Shown in pieces: positions 51,486-59,035 of a DNA stretch of 64,000 nucleotides (the stretch's first letter is position 1; each line of letters opens with the position of its first letter). The DNA is from Reichenbachiella carrageenanivorans (lineage in GTDB: Bacteria; Bacteroidota; Bacteroidia; Cytophagales; Cyclobacteriaceae), in contig NZ_CP106735.1 of the NCBI RefSeq assembly GCF_025639805.1, forward strand, positions 1,986,001 through 2,050,000. The letters run 5' to 3'. The position numbers were made by a program, and so were the translations under genes. A model generated the notes under the pieces. That model made no database searches, had not been told where the DNA came from, and saw only the letters and a program-made list of their open reading frames with translations.

Positions 51486-52523
51486 TTATTCATTGCTCTT
51501 CCCTTTCTTGGTTATTCGTTTTACTTCTTTGTCAAAGTCTGACTCAAATGATTTATCCTGCTCTATTCTAAACTTTTGATATTCTTGTTCCGCTAGTTGC
51601 TTGGCGATGGTAGTCTTTACTTTACCTGCATCTTTCAATACTTGGTAATCATTGAATTGGAGGAACCCGTCTAGTTTTCCTATCCAGTCATTCATTTTCA
51701 TTGGGTTTTGACGTTCTGCTTGTAGTTCGGCAAAGTCCAGATACATGGTAACAATTCGGTTCAGGTCTTTTAATTCCTTTTCGCTGAGATAGTTTTTTGC
51801 TACTGATATATCCGTTTTCAATACTTTTCCTGAAGGAGCGTTTTTCCAAGTGGTTAAACCCATGTTGAGTTTGTCTGCATCAGCTCGTTGTTTGATGATT
51901 TCCGCTGCTGTATGACCTGTAATTGCCCAATGCAATTTATTTTGAACAGTCTTATAGAATGTTTGGGTGACTTCTGCTTTAGGGTCGTAATCGATGCTGC
52001 ATTGAGCGTAGATGTCAGTGATTTTTTGGTAAAAGCGTCTTTCGCTAGCACGTATCTCACGGATACGTTCCAGTAATTCATCAAAATAGTCTTTTCCGAA
52101 AATAGCATTTCCTTGCTTGAGGCGTTCATCATCCATCGCAAAACCTTTGATGATGTACTCCCGAAGGGTTTTGGTTGCCCAAATACGGAACTGTGTACCC
52201 TGTTGTGACTTTACACGATACCCAACAGAAATAATGACATCAAGATTATAGAAGTTAACTTCGTTTTCTTGTGTTTTCCCTTCAATAGCACCATGCTGAC
52301 TGGTTGTTCGGAATTTCCGAACAACCATAGATTCGTCTAATTCCCCTTCCTTAAATACATTACTAATGTGCTCACTAATGGTGGCTTTTGCTTTCCCAAA
52401 AAGTTCTTGCATGGCTTTTTGGGTGAGCCAGACGGTTTCGTCTTGTAGTAACACATCTACCTTCACATCTCCGTTTTGGGAGGTGTAAAGGATGAATGAG
52501 GATTGATTTGGAGTGAGTTCCAT
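51486..52523 (-). CDS. RhuM-family protein
   Basis: RhuM proteins were first described in Salmonella pathogenicity islands and are often found beside restriction-modification or toxin genes; their biochemical role is not settled. The family start is visible: V-D-V-L-L-Q-D-E-T-V-W-L-T-Q, then F-G-K-A-K-A-T-I-S-E-H, followed by Y-N-L-D-V-I-I-S-V-G-Y-R-V and F-R-I-W-A-T near 95-120. The N-terminal part resembles a winged-helix domain (residues 25-75). Length 345 is close to the family norm. The remnant upstream and flanking palindromes suggest mobile cargo. Start ATG 52523 gives the full N-terminus. Confidence 0.9.
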   Translation of the reverse strand: MELTPNQSSFILYTSQNGDVKVDVLLQDETVWLTQKAMQELFGKAKATISEHISNVFKEGELDESMVVRKFRTTSQHGAIEGKTQENEVNFYNLDVIISVGYRVKSQQGTQFRIWATKTLREYIIKGFAMDDERLKQGNAIFGKDYFDELLERIREIRASERRFYQKITDIYAQCSIDYDPKAEVTQTFYKTVQNKLHWAITGHTAAEIIKQRADADKLNMGLTTWKNAPSGKVLKTDISVAKNYLSEKELKDLNRIVTMYLDFAELQAERQNPMKMNDWIGKLDGFLQFNDYQVLKDAGKVKTTIAKQLAEQEYQKFRIEQDKSFESDFDKEVKRITKKGKSNE

Positions 52524-52533
52524 ATACGATTTT

Positions 52534-52926
52534 TTAAGGAAGCTTTGTTTTACAATATTCTACTTGGTTCTTGAATTTGTATTCAATGTGCTTGACAACC
52601 GCTTTGCATAATTCAATGAAGTCTGATTCAGAAATACTTTCTTGCTCTCCTCTCCAAGTGCCATGTGACAAATCATTAATCAAGTTGTAAATTTTTGTAT
52701 TGGTATTAAAGTGCTCTTTTACATAACCTTTTACGACATCCTTAGTCAACTGGAGGTTCTCAAACTTCGAAATACTTTCTAAGATGTGCCGAATCGAATT
52801 AGCTGTTGTATGAGAAGGCTTTTCCTTTCCTTCTGATATTTTACATAGGTCGTTCAAATGATGTATGTAAGGAACGCTCTGGCTATGCACCGTGGCGTGT
52901 TTAAGTTCGTATTTCGTTTCGTTTAT
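52534..52926 (-). pseudogene. C-terminal remnant of a larger gene, probably an ATPase from a restriction or defence cassette
   Basis: The nominal start is a GTG at 52890, but the frame stays open upstream to 52926 with plausible protein (Y-E-L-K-H-A-T), then meets TAG at 52929-52927, beside a palindrome. The sequence, with H-T-T-A-N-S-I-R-H-I-L-E-S-I and L-I-N-D-L-S-H-G-T, looks like the C-terminal end of RloC/AAA-type ATPases found with RhuM in defence loci. That family guess is from memory and needs a search. The front of the gene is absent, so it is likely truncated by a recombination at the palindromes. It lies ten bases ahead of rhuM on the same strand. Confidence 0.55.
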
Positions 52927-52933
52927 CTAAGTA

Positions 52934-52995
52934 GCGAATTCTTTGAATTCGCATAGTAATTTCTTTTTTACACTAGGCGAATTCGGAGAATTCGC
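52934..52995. repeat. Pair of EcoRI-site-like palindromes, GCGAATTC-N3-GAATTCGC twice
   Basis: GCGAATTC-TTT-GAATTCGC at 52934-52952 and GCGAATTC-GGA-GAATTCGC at 52977-52995. Two identical 8-base arms within 62 bases are beyond chance. They resemble REP/BIME-type palindromes and mark the point where the truncated gene ends. Confidence 0.8.
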
Positions 52996-53015
52996 GGGCT
53001 ATCAAGTAACCACAA

Positions 53016-53054
53016 ACCTATCGTGCCCCACTGACACGACATGGTGTCATAGGT
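53016..53054. repeat. Hairpin after the HEAT-repeat gene
   Basis: ACCTAT and ATAGGT form the outer arms, and GACAC and GTGTC the inner arms, with an 11-base bulge. There is no T run. It may be a recombination-type fold or a stabilising transcript end. Confidence 0.4.
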
Positions 53055-53060
53055 GATGTT

Positions 53061-54050
53061 CTATGCTTTTTTTATGTTCTCATGAAACCACTTAGATTCA
53101 GTTTCATCCATTAAATCAAGCTTTTTGGAAATGATGAAATCAATGAGTTTATCAACCCTTGAATCGGTATATTGTGTCAAGAATTTGAGAATATGAACTA
53201 ACTCAGGTTGAGAACCACCAACATAATGAATTTTAGACTTACGAGTTTTTGACAAGATGTTCTTAGCTCTTTTGATCAATATATCAATTACGGTTTCATC
53301 ACCATATTTACATAATGCTTGTGTTGACATGGATTTTACGTCATTGTTTCTGTTGGTTTCAGAGATTTCTCTAAAAAACTCCAACTCATTAGTGCCATTA
53401 ATTGAAGCAATGGCTCCTATGGCTGTGTTAACTGTAAATGCTTTGCTATTTGTTCTTGCTACTTCCTTAATTCTTTCAAGAGATTTATTAGAGCCATGTT
53501 TGCTCAGTACTCCGCATATTGAATTTAGTTCGTGAGGTTTCTTTTTGTTTAATTCGATTAGTTCAATGCATATATTCTCGATTCTGGGCGAATATGAATC
53601 ATCAAGTTTTTTTAGGAGTCCCAGTGAACTCAGTTTGATTTGCCAATCTTTATTTTTTACAAGTTCAAACAAATACTCTTTTTCTTTATCCACTTGTATG
53701 TTGGAACGAACTAAATCACCAAGAGCAACATCTTTGACCCAACGTACTTTTTCATTTTTAACAAAGTTGATTATAAAATCGGCAATTGAATGATCTTGAA
53801 CTTTATCAGCAAGACTAACTAAAACATGAATTATATTAATTTTTTCTTTAGTTACTTTCTCTTTGCTGAGACGGTCAGTTAGTAATGGTATAAATTCAGG
53901 GTTGTCTAGTTGTTGACTTTCAATTCTTGCTTCATACGCAATAGTTAAATCCGACTTGTATGAGACACCCTCTGGAAGTTCAAGTCCAGGTCTCAAGTTT
54001 TCATTTTCAAGTCTTTCAAATAGATTTTCTAAATATTCTTTATTTGACAT
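53061..54050 (-). CDS. HEAT-repeat protein of unknown function
   Basis: The 329 residues are almost all alpha-helical, with recurring 30-40-residue helix pairs (for example I-N-I-I-H-V-L-V-S-L-A-D, K-L-S-S-L-G-L-L-K-K-L-D and A-I-G-A-I-A-S-I-N-G-T), typical of HEAT or armadillo repeats that serve as binding scaffolds. No catalytic motif, signal peptide or membrane segment is visible. The base composition is lower in GC than in the housekeeping genes, and the gene is flanked by perfect 12-base inverted repeats (53055-53066 and 54068-54079), consistent with acquired cargo. Its partner is unknown; a defence or stress role is speculation. Confidence 0.7.
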   Translation of the reverse strand: MSNKEYLENLFERLENENLRPGLELPEGVSYKSDLTIAYEARIESQQLDNPEFIPLLTDRLSKEKVTKEKINIIHVLVSLADKVQDHSIADFIINFVKNEKVRWVKDVALGDLVRSNIQVDKEKEYLFELVKNKDWQIKLSSLGLLKKLDDSYSPRIENICIELIELNKKKPHELNSICGVLSKHGSNKSLERIKEVARTNSKAFTVNTAIGAIASINGTNELEFFREISETNRNNDVKSMSTQALCKYGDETVIDILIKRAKNILSKTRKSKIHYVGGSQPELVHILKFLTQYTDSRVDKLIDFIISKKLDLMDETESKWFHENIKKA

Positions 54051-54067
54051 GATTTTTAATTCTTATT

Positions 54068-54079
54068 GCATAGAACATC
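54068..54079. repeat. Right arm of a 12-base inverted repeat bracketing the HEAT gene
   Basis: GCATAGAACATC here is the exact reverse complement of GATGTTCTATGC at 53055-53066. The left copy overlaps the gene's stop codon; the right copy lies 18 bases before its start. Confidence 0.75.
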
Positions 54080-54082
54080 CGG

Positions 54083-54106
54083 ATATCAACCACTAGTGGT
54101 TGATAT
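54083..54106. repeat. Perfect 24-base palindrome
   Basis: ATATCAACCACT and AGTGGTTGATAT are exact reverse complements with no spacer. It lies four bases beyond the right arm of the inverted repeat flanking the HEAT gene. Confidence 0.8.
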
Positions 54107-54271
54107 ATCCATTATGTTTTAGTTTTTTAAGATGTTCTTTTTTCATAGAAGGGCTGCGGTTAGGCTTGGCCTTAGACAAGTATAACCCAATGTGCAGAGG
54201 ATCGCAAGTCTGCTAACTATTTGGCATGAAAAAGAAGGTATGAGTGCTTTATCTGTAACAAAGTCTCTTTA

Positions 54272-54306
54272 AAACGTAAATATTACGTTTATGTATTTTA
54301 CCTTTG
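54272..54306 (+). promoter_or_regulatory. Candidate galE promoter and operator
   Basis: TACCTTTG at 54299-54306 matches the Bacteroidota minus-7 consensus TAnnTTTG, 28 bases before the galE start. Immediately upstream is an inverted repeat AAACGTAA-ATA-TTACGTTT (54272-54290), where the minus-33 element would be, so a repressor could act there. No clear minus-33 TTTG is visible. Confidence 0.45.
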
Positions 54307-54334
54307 GGTTTCACAGAATGAAAAGGGATCAATC

Positions 54335-55354
54335 ATGGGTAAAATTTTAGTCACAGGAGGTACAGGATATATTGGGTCGCATACGGTTGTAGAATTACAA
54401 CAAAACGGATTTGATGTTTTGATCGTGGACAACTTGTCTAACTCACGAAAAGAGGTGTTGACCAAAATCGCGGACATCAGTGGTACGATGCCTGATTTTG
54501 TGGAGCTGGATTTGAGAAACGAGTCTGCTGTGATGAATTTGTTTAAGAACCATTCCATAGATGCAGTGATCCATTTTGCGGCAAGCAAGTCTGTGGGTGA
54601 GTCAGTACAAAACCCGCATTTGTATTACCACAACAATGTGGGGGCTATGCTGCATTTGATCAAAGCCATGGAAATGCATGAGGTGAAATCATTCGTATTT
54701 TCATCGTCTTGTACGGTGTACGGACAGCCCGACCAGCTCCCTGTGACAGAGCAAACTCCGACTAAGCCTGCCGAATCCCCATATGGCAACACCAAAAAAA
54801 TCTGTGAGGATATTTTAAGGGATTACACAAAAGTGAATGCGTCGTTTCAGGCCATAGCGCTTCGGTATTTCAATCCAGTAGGCGCGCACGAATCGGCGCT
54901 GATCGGAGAGAGACCTAGCGGTGTGCCCAACAACCTGATTCCTTATTTGCTAGAAACTGTGGCAGGAATTCGTGAAAAACTGAGCGTATTTGGAGACGAC
55001 TACAGTACGCCTGATGGCACGGCTGTGCGCGACTATATCCACGTGGTAGACTTAGCCAAAGCACACGTGATTGCCTTGCAGCGCATGCTAGCAGAAAAGC
55101 AGAAATCGAACTACGAAGTGTTTAACCTCGGTTCGGGCAATGGGTATTCTGTGCTAGAAATCATACAGGCGTTTGAGAAGGTAAATGACATTAAGGTGAA
55201 TTATGAAATTGCTCCACGAAGAGCAGGAGATATAGAAAAAATCTACGCCGATACCACTTATGCCAATGACGAATTGGGCTGGTCGGCTGCACTAGGCATC
55301 GATGAAATGATGCGTACGGCATGGGCTTGGCAGAAAAAATTAAGTGCAGAATAG
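54335..55354 (+). CDS. galE: UDP-glucose 4-epimerase
   Basis: GalE interconverts UDP-glucose and UDP-galactose using bound NAD, supplying galactose units for glycans and the Leloir pathway. The Rossmann motif T-G-G-T-G-Y-I-G-S is at residues 7-15, the catalytic S-S-S-C-T-V-Y-G region at 123-130, and the Y-x-x-x-K dyad is Y150/K154 in S-P-Y-G-N-T-K. R-D-Y-I-H-V-V-D near 230-237 and R-R-A-G-D near 294-298 are also family hallmarks. Length 339 is standard. It is transcribed alone between a palindromic upstream region and a terminator. Confidence 0.96.
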   Translation: MGKILVTGGTGYIGSHTVVELQQNGFDVLIVDNLSNSRKEVLTKIADISGTMPDFVELDLRNESAVMNLFKNHSIDAVIHFAASKSVGESVQNPHLYYHNNVGAMLHLIKAMEMHEVKSFVFSSSCTVYGQPDQLPVTEQTPTKPAESPYGNTKKICEDILRDYTKVNASFQAIALRYFNPVGAHESALIGERPSGVPNNLIPYLLETVAGIREKLSVFGDDYSTPDGTAVRDYIHVVDLAKAHVIALQRMLAEKQKSNYEVFNLGSGNGYSVLEIIQAFEKVNDIKVNYEIAPRRAGDIEKIYADTTYANDELGWSAALGIDEMMRTAWAWQKKLSAE

Positions 55355-55384
55355 CACAAACACACTAAGATAGTTTTTGGGTAA

Positions 55385-55416
55385 AGGCGCCCCCGTTTTG
55401 GGGCGTCTTTTTTTGT
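55385..55416 (+). terminator. Rho-independent terminator of galE
   Basis: CGCCCC pairs with GGGGCG around a short CGTTTT loop, followed by TCTTTTTTTG, about 30 bases after the galE stop. It lies between convergent genes. Confidence 0.85.
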
Positions 55417-55426
55417 CTACAGCTTC

Positions 55427-55876
55427 TTATCTATGCCGTTTCACTCGCCATTTGCGTACCATCCATCTCACCCCAAAATAACTGATTGTGGAGATCGGAA
55501 GAGCTAGAAATAAGTTGCCTACTAGAAAACGCAGGGTATAGTCGAAAACCTGATCCCATTCGTCTACTTCAAATTTGATCACGTCAGCTTTGCCGAAAAT
55601 GGCTTCACCTATTTCATAGCTCGCCCAGTAGATGGGAGCCAGTGTCCAGATGTTCCAGACGAGCATGGCAAAGAACAAAGCGTACTTATTGATGGTCTTG
55701 AAAAGAGCTACGATGGCCAGACCGATTAGGAAACTAATGCCCGGTGTGGGTAGTATCGCAACAAAGCTCCCTATGGCAAATCCCATCGCCACAGAGTGAT
55801 CCGAGGTTTTAGTCTTGAGCACTTCGAGGAAGTGCCTTTTGATTTTAAATACGAACTGATCCTTATAGTTTTTCAA
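55427..55876 (-). CDS. DUF2062-family small inner-membrane protein
   Basis: DUF2062 proteins have no established function. The 149 residues match the family in M-G-F-A-I-G-S-F near 31-38 and I-L-P-T-P-G near 41-46, followed by about three hydrophobic helices (about 46-66, 67-90 and 110-135). The C-terminus is basic. The gene is co-oriented with corA and starts 12 bases after its stop, so the two are probably one transcript. Confidence 0.85.
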   Translation of the reverse strand: MKNYKDQFVFKIKRHFLEVLKTKTSDHSVAMGFAIGSFVAILPTPGISFLIGLAIVALFKTINKYALFFAMLVWNIWTLAPIYWASYEIGEAIFGKADVIKFEVDEWDQVFDYTLRFLVGNLFLALPISTISYFGVRWMVRKWRVKRHR

Positions 55877-55888
55877 TTTTTGTTGTGG

Positions 55889-57010
55889 CTAGATCCACTT
55901 TTTGACTCTGAAATAGATGAGCATGGCGACAAATATGGCTCCCATGACTCCCCAAGTATAATAGTACCCATAGGGGTGATGTAGCTCTGGCATATTGTCG
56001 AAATTCATACCATAGATACCCGCGATAAAAGTGAGTGGAATGAAGATAGTAGCTACCGTGGTGAGCACTTTCATGGTCTCGTTCATTTTCTGACTTTGCG
56101 AGGCAAAACAGATGTTGGTGAGTCCTTCGAGGGTGCGTAGGGTCGCTTCTATTTCTTCCATGGCCGCTGCCGCGGAATTATTCAAGTCTTTGAAGTACTT
56201 GAGGTTGGTCGGTTTGATCAATTTTGTATCACCATTCATGAGGTTGTTCAAGGCTTCTTTAAATGGCCCTAGGGCTTTTTTGATCACCTGTGCGTTTTGC
56301 TTATGCTTTTCTAGCACGATCAGTGTGGACTTGTCAGGGTCGGAGATGACTACTTTTTCGATCAGCGCTATTTCTGCATTGGTCTGGTCTATGGTTTCAA
56401 AATAGTTGTCGAGGATGCCATCTAGGAGCTGAGATAGGAGGTAGTCACTGCCCCGCTTGCGAATAAACCCTAGCCCTTCTACGAGCTTGTTGCGAATGCC
56501 GTCGAAGTGATCGCCGATTTCTTCCTGAAACGAAATAGCGAAGGAAGAGCCTAGTACAAAGGACAGCTGCTCAACTTCGAGTTCTTCTTTCTTGGCGATG
56601 GATTTTACACTAAAAAACAGGTGATCCTCATAGTCCTCCACTTTGGGTCGCTGCGTGGTGTCTAGAATCTGTCTAATGGTGAGTCTATCTAAGCGGGCTG
56701 ATTTCCCTACTTTTTGTACCATGGGTACGTCATGAATTCCATGGAAGTTGAGCCAATATACTTTACTTTTCACAGGTTCTTTCAAAAACTGAAAGGAGGT
56801 CAAATCCTCTTTGATGTCGAGGGAATCGGCATCGAACTCATAGAGTTGGCTTTGAACCTCATCCATTTTCTTTTGTCCAATGAAAGTCAACTCAGCCTTG
56901 GCCTTGGCCTCCGATTTTTTATTAGAATATAAGCTTTGACCCAGGGTACTGAGGGTTTTTATACCTTGGAGCAAAAGTTTGTCTGGTCGTGTAATATCTA
57001 TTGGTTTCAT
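55889..57010 (-). CDS. corA: CorA-type divalent metal transporter
   Basis: CorA channels carry Mg2+ (and sometimes Co2+ or Ni2+) across the inner membrane. The signature Y-G-M-N is at residues 333-336, between two C-terminal hydrophobic helices (about 310-332 and 348-368). The long N-terminal part is the cytoplasmic funnel, with many acidic residues. Length 373 is usual. Transcribed ahead of the DUF2062 gene. Confidence 0.93.
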   Translation of the reverse strand: MKPIDITRPDKLLLQGIKTLSTLGQSLYSNKKSEAKAKAELTFIGQKKMDEVQSQLYEFDADSLDIKEDLTSFQFLKEPVKSKVYWLNFHGIHDVPMVQKVGKSARLDRLTIRQILDTTQRPKVEDYEDHLFFSVKSIAKKEELEVEQLSFVLGSSFAISFQEEIGDHFDGIRNKLVEGLGFIRKRGSDYLLSQLLDGILDNYFETIDQTNAEIALIEKVVISDPDKSTLIVLEKHKQNAQVIKKALGPFKEALNNLMNGDTKLIKPTNLKYFKDLNNSAAAAMEEIEATLRTLEGLTNICFASQSQKMNETMKVLTTVATIFIPLTFIAGIYGMNFDNMPELHHPYGYYYTWGVMGAIFVAMLIYFRVKKWI

Positions 57011-57225
57011 TTCAATTTGTTGACTAGGGTAAGACGATCATAAGTACGTAAGTCACTTCTATGGGTATACATTATACGTCTCTATTTTTAATTCTAATTT
57101 AAAGCTAAGGAAGAAAGTGGAGGAATAATAATAGTACGCCAATCCTACTTTAGGATATGAATGGATCTCTGCCAGACACGAAGGCTAAAAAATATAGGCT
57201 CGCAAAAACGGAGGTTGCTCGGAGA

Positions 57226-58002
57226 CTATTTTCCTTCAAATTTTGCGGTTCTTCTTTCCAGAAATGACATCAAGCCTTCCTGGGCATCGCTGGTCTGCAT
57301 GAGGTGATGAAGAGTGGGCATGAGCTGCTTTTCAGCTGCCTCTTGCCCGTCGAGCAGGGCTGTTTTGGCACTGGCCAAAGTAGCCTGTACCGCCAGAGGT
57401 GCTTGCTGTGCGATGCGCTCGGCAAGCGCTGTAGCTGCTACAATCGGGTCTGCGGCTACCTGTTGCACAAGCCCGATCCGTAATGCTTCTTGTGCATCAA
57501 AAGTATCGCCAGTGAGTAGGTATTTCATGGCATTTCCCCAGCCGCAGCGCTGGTGAAATCGCAGCGTAGCACCACCAAAAGCCAAAATGCCTCGCTTTAC
57601 TTCTATCTGTCCTAGTTTGGTGTTTTCTCCTGCCACACAGATATCGCTGGCTAGGATCATTTCGATGCCTATCGTGAGGCAATGGCCGTGTACCGCGATC
57701 ACCACGGGTTTGGTTCTATTTTTATCAAAAACTTGTAAGGGATCAATGTTGCCTTCGGCAAAAAGTGTCGCACCTTTTTGGATATGTTTGGACACATCCG
57801 CCAGATCCAAACCAGTGGTGAAATGATCTCCATGAGCATACAGCAATCCACACCTAATGTCAGAGTCATTTTCCATCTGCGTATACGCATCGGATAGCTC
57901 CTGTAGCATGGCGTAGGTAAAGGCGTTCATTTTTTCTGCACGGTTTAGCACGATATGCAGCACATGTTTTTTGATCTTGGTGGTGACGAAGGAATGACTC
58001 AT
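57226..58002 (-). CDS. Enoyl-CoA hydratase/isomerase (crotonase) family protein
   Basis: Crotonases process acyl-CoA thioesters. The fold is shown by N-R-A-E-K-M-N-A-F near 20-28, F-T-T-G-L-D-L-A-D-V near 61-70 (oxyanion loop), and a long L-G-Q-I-E-V-K-R-G-I-L-A-F-G-G-A stretch near 128-143 that contains one of the two usual glutamates. In true enoyl-CoA hydratases a second Glu lies in A-M-E; here the comparable position reads A-M-K, so hydratase activity is doubtful and isomerase or another activity is more likely (inference). Length 258 is typical. It stands alone on the minus strand, divergent from glpX. Confidence 0.85.
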   Translation of the reverse strand: MSHSFVTTKIKKHVLHIVLNRAEKMNAFTYAMLQELSDAYTQMENDSDIRCGLLYAHGDHFTTGLDLADVSKHIQKGATLFAEGNIDPLQVFDKNRTKPVVIAVHGHCLTIGIEMILASDICVAGENTKLGQIEVKRGILAFGGATLRFHQRCGWGNAMKYLLTGDTFDAQEALRIGLVQQVAADPIVAATALAERIAQQAPLAVQATLASAKTALLDGQEAAEKQLMPTLHHLMQTSDAQEGLMSFLERRTAKFEGK

Positions 58003-58071
58003 AAGTTAAAATTACTTTAAAAGGAGTACCCAATAAAATCAATAATCCTCTTCGTAAACTTTTGTAGCGTT

Positions 58072-58079
58072 TAGTTTTG
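58072..58079 (+). promoter_or_regulatory. Possible minus-7 element upstream of glpX
   Basis: TAGTTTTG fits TAnnTTTG, but it lies only five bases before the start codon, which would give a leaderless message, and no minus-33 element is obvious. Chance is likely. Confidence 0.2.
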
Positions 58080-58084
58080 TCCTT

Positions 58085-59035
58085 ATGATAGATCAGGAGC
58101 AATTGGTAGATGACCTCAAGGCAGTAGTGTGTAGTGCTGCCGCAGCGGCTAAAAAATTTGTAGGAACTGGAGAAAAGGAAGCTGGAGATCAAGCAGCAGT
58201 AGATGCTATGCGTCAGGCATTTGAAGTCGCACAGATGGATGGTGTAGTGCGTGTAGGCGAAGGGGAAAAAGACGACGCACCTATGCTCTATGTGGGGGAA
58301 AAACTAGGCAACGGACAGGGGATGAAAGTAGACATAGCCATAGACCCAGTAGAAGGCACGTCGCTCATGGCAGCAGGCAAGCCCAATGCCATTGCTGTAG
58401 TAGCGGCTACAGATCAGGGTGCTTTTTGGGATGCTGGTAGTGCGTATTATATGAACAAAATTGTAGTTGGCCCAGAGGCGAAAGGCGCCATAGATATCAA
58501 CAAATCTGCGACAGAAAATTTGCAAGCGATTGCGAAAGCGAAACATAAAAAAGTAGAAGATCTTGTGATTTATGTGCTGGACAAGCCTAGACATGTATCG
58601 CTCCGACAAGAAATAGAAGCCGCTGGTGCTCGCGTAGACCTTCATGCCGAAGGAGATGTAATAGGCTCTGTGCTTGCACTGATATCGGATAGCGAGATAG
58701 ATGCACTAATGGGAATCGGAGGGGCACCAGAGGCGGTCATCACAGCAGCGGCTGTGCTGGCACTGGGGGGAGATATGCAAGGCAAACTAGCCCCACAGCA
58801 GGACGAGGAGCGGCAAGCACTTTTGGAAGAAGGCTGTGACTTAGACCGTGTGCTTTATTTGAAAGATTTGGTGAAATCTGATTGGGCGGTTTTTGCTGCA
58901 GCTGGAGTCACCGCAGGGTTGCTCCTAGACGAGCCTAAAGACAGTGCGTCTGGGGAGATGGTCGTAGAGTACCTAGTGATAGGGCCAGAAGCCGGCGAAA
59001 TAGACAACGACTTCTACGCTTTACTCACCGATTAG
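58085..59035 (+). CDS. glpX: Class II fructose-1,6-bisphosphatase
   Basis: This enzyme hydrolyses fructose 1,6-bisphosphate in gluconeogenesis. Class II (GlpX) motifs are clear: G-E-G-E-K-D-D-A-P-M-L-Y-V-G-E at residues 58-72 and D-I-A-I-D-P-V-E-G-T-S at 83-93, which bind metal and substrate, with G-I-G-G-A-P-E near 215. Length 316 is normal. Its last 15 bases overlap the end of the convergent CHAT gene (59021-61729). A gluconeogenic enzyme fits growth on glycans. Confidence 0.95.
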   Translation: MIDQEQLVDDLKAVVCSAAAAAKKFVGTGEKEAGDQAAVDAMRQAFEVAQMDGVVRVGEGEKDDAPMLYVGEKLGNGQGMKVDIAIDPVEGTSLMAAGKPNAIAVVAATDQGAFWDAGSAYYMNKIVVGPEAKGAIDINKSATENLQAIAKAKHKKVEDLVIYVLDKPRHVSLRQEIEAAGARVDLHAEGDVIGSVLALISDSEIDALMGIGGAPEAVITAAAVLALGGDMQGKLAPQQDEERQALLEEGCDLDRVLYLKDLVKSDWAVFAAAGVTAGLLLDEPKDSASGEMVVEYLVIGPEAGEIDNDFYALLTD

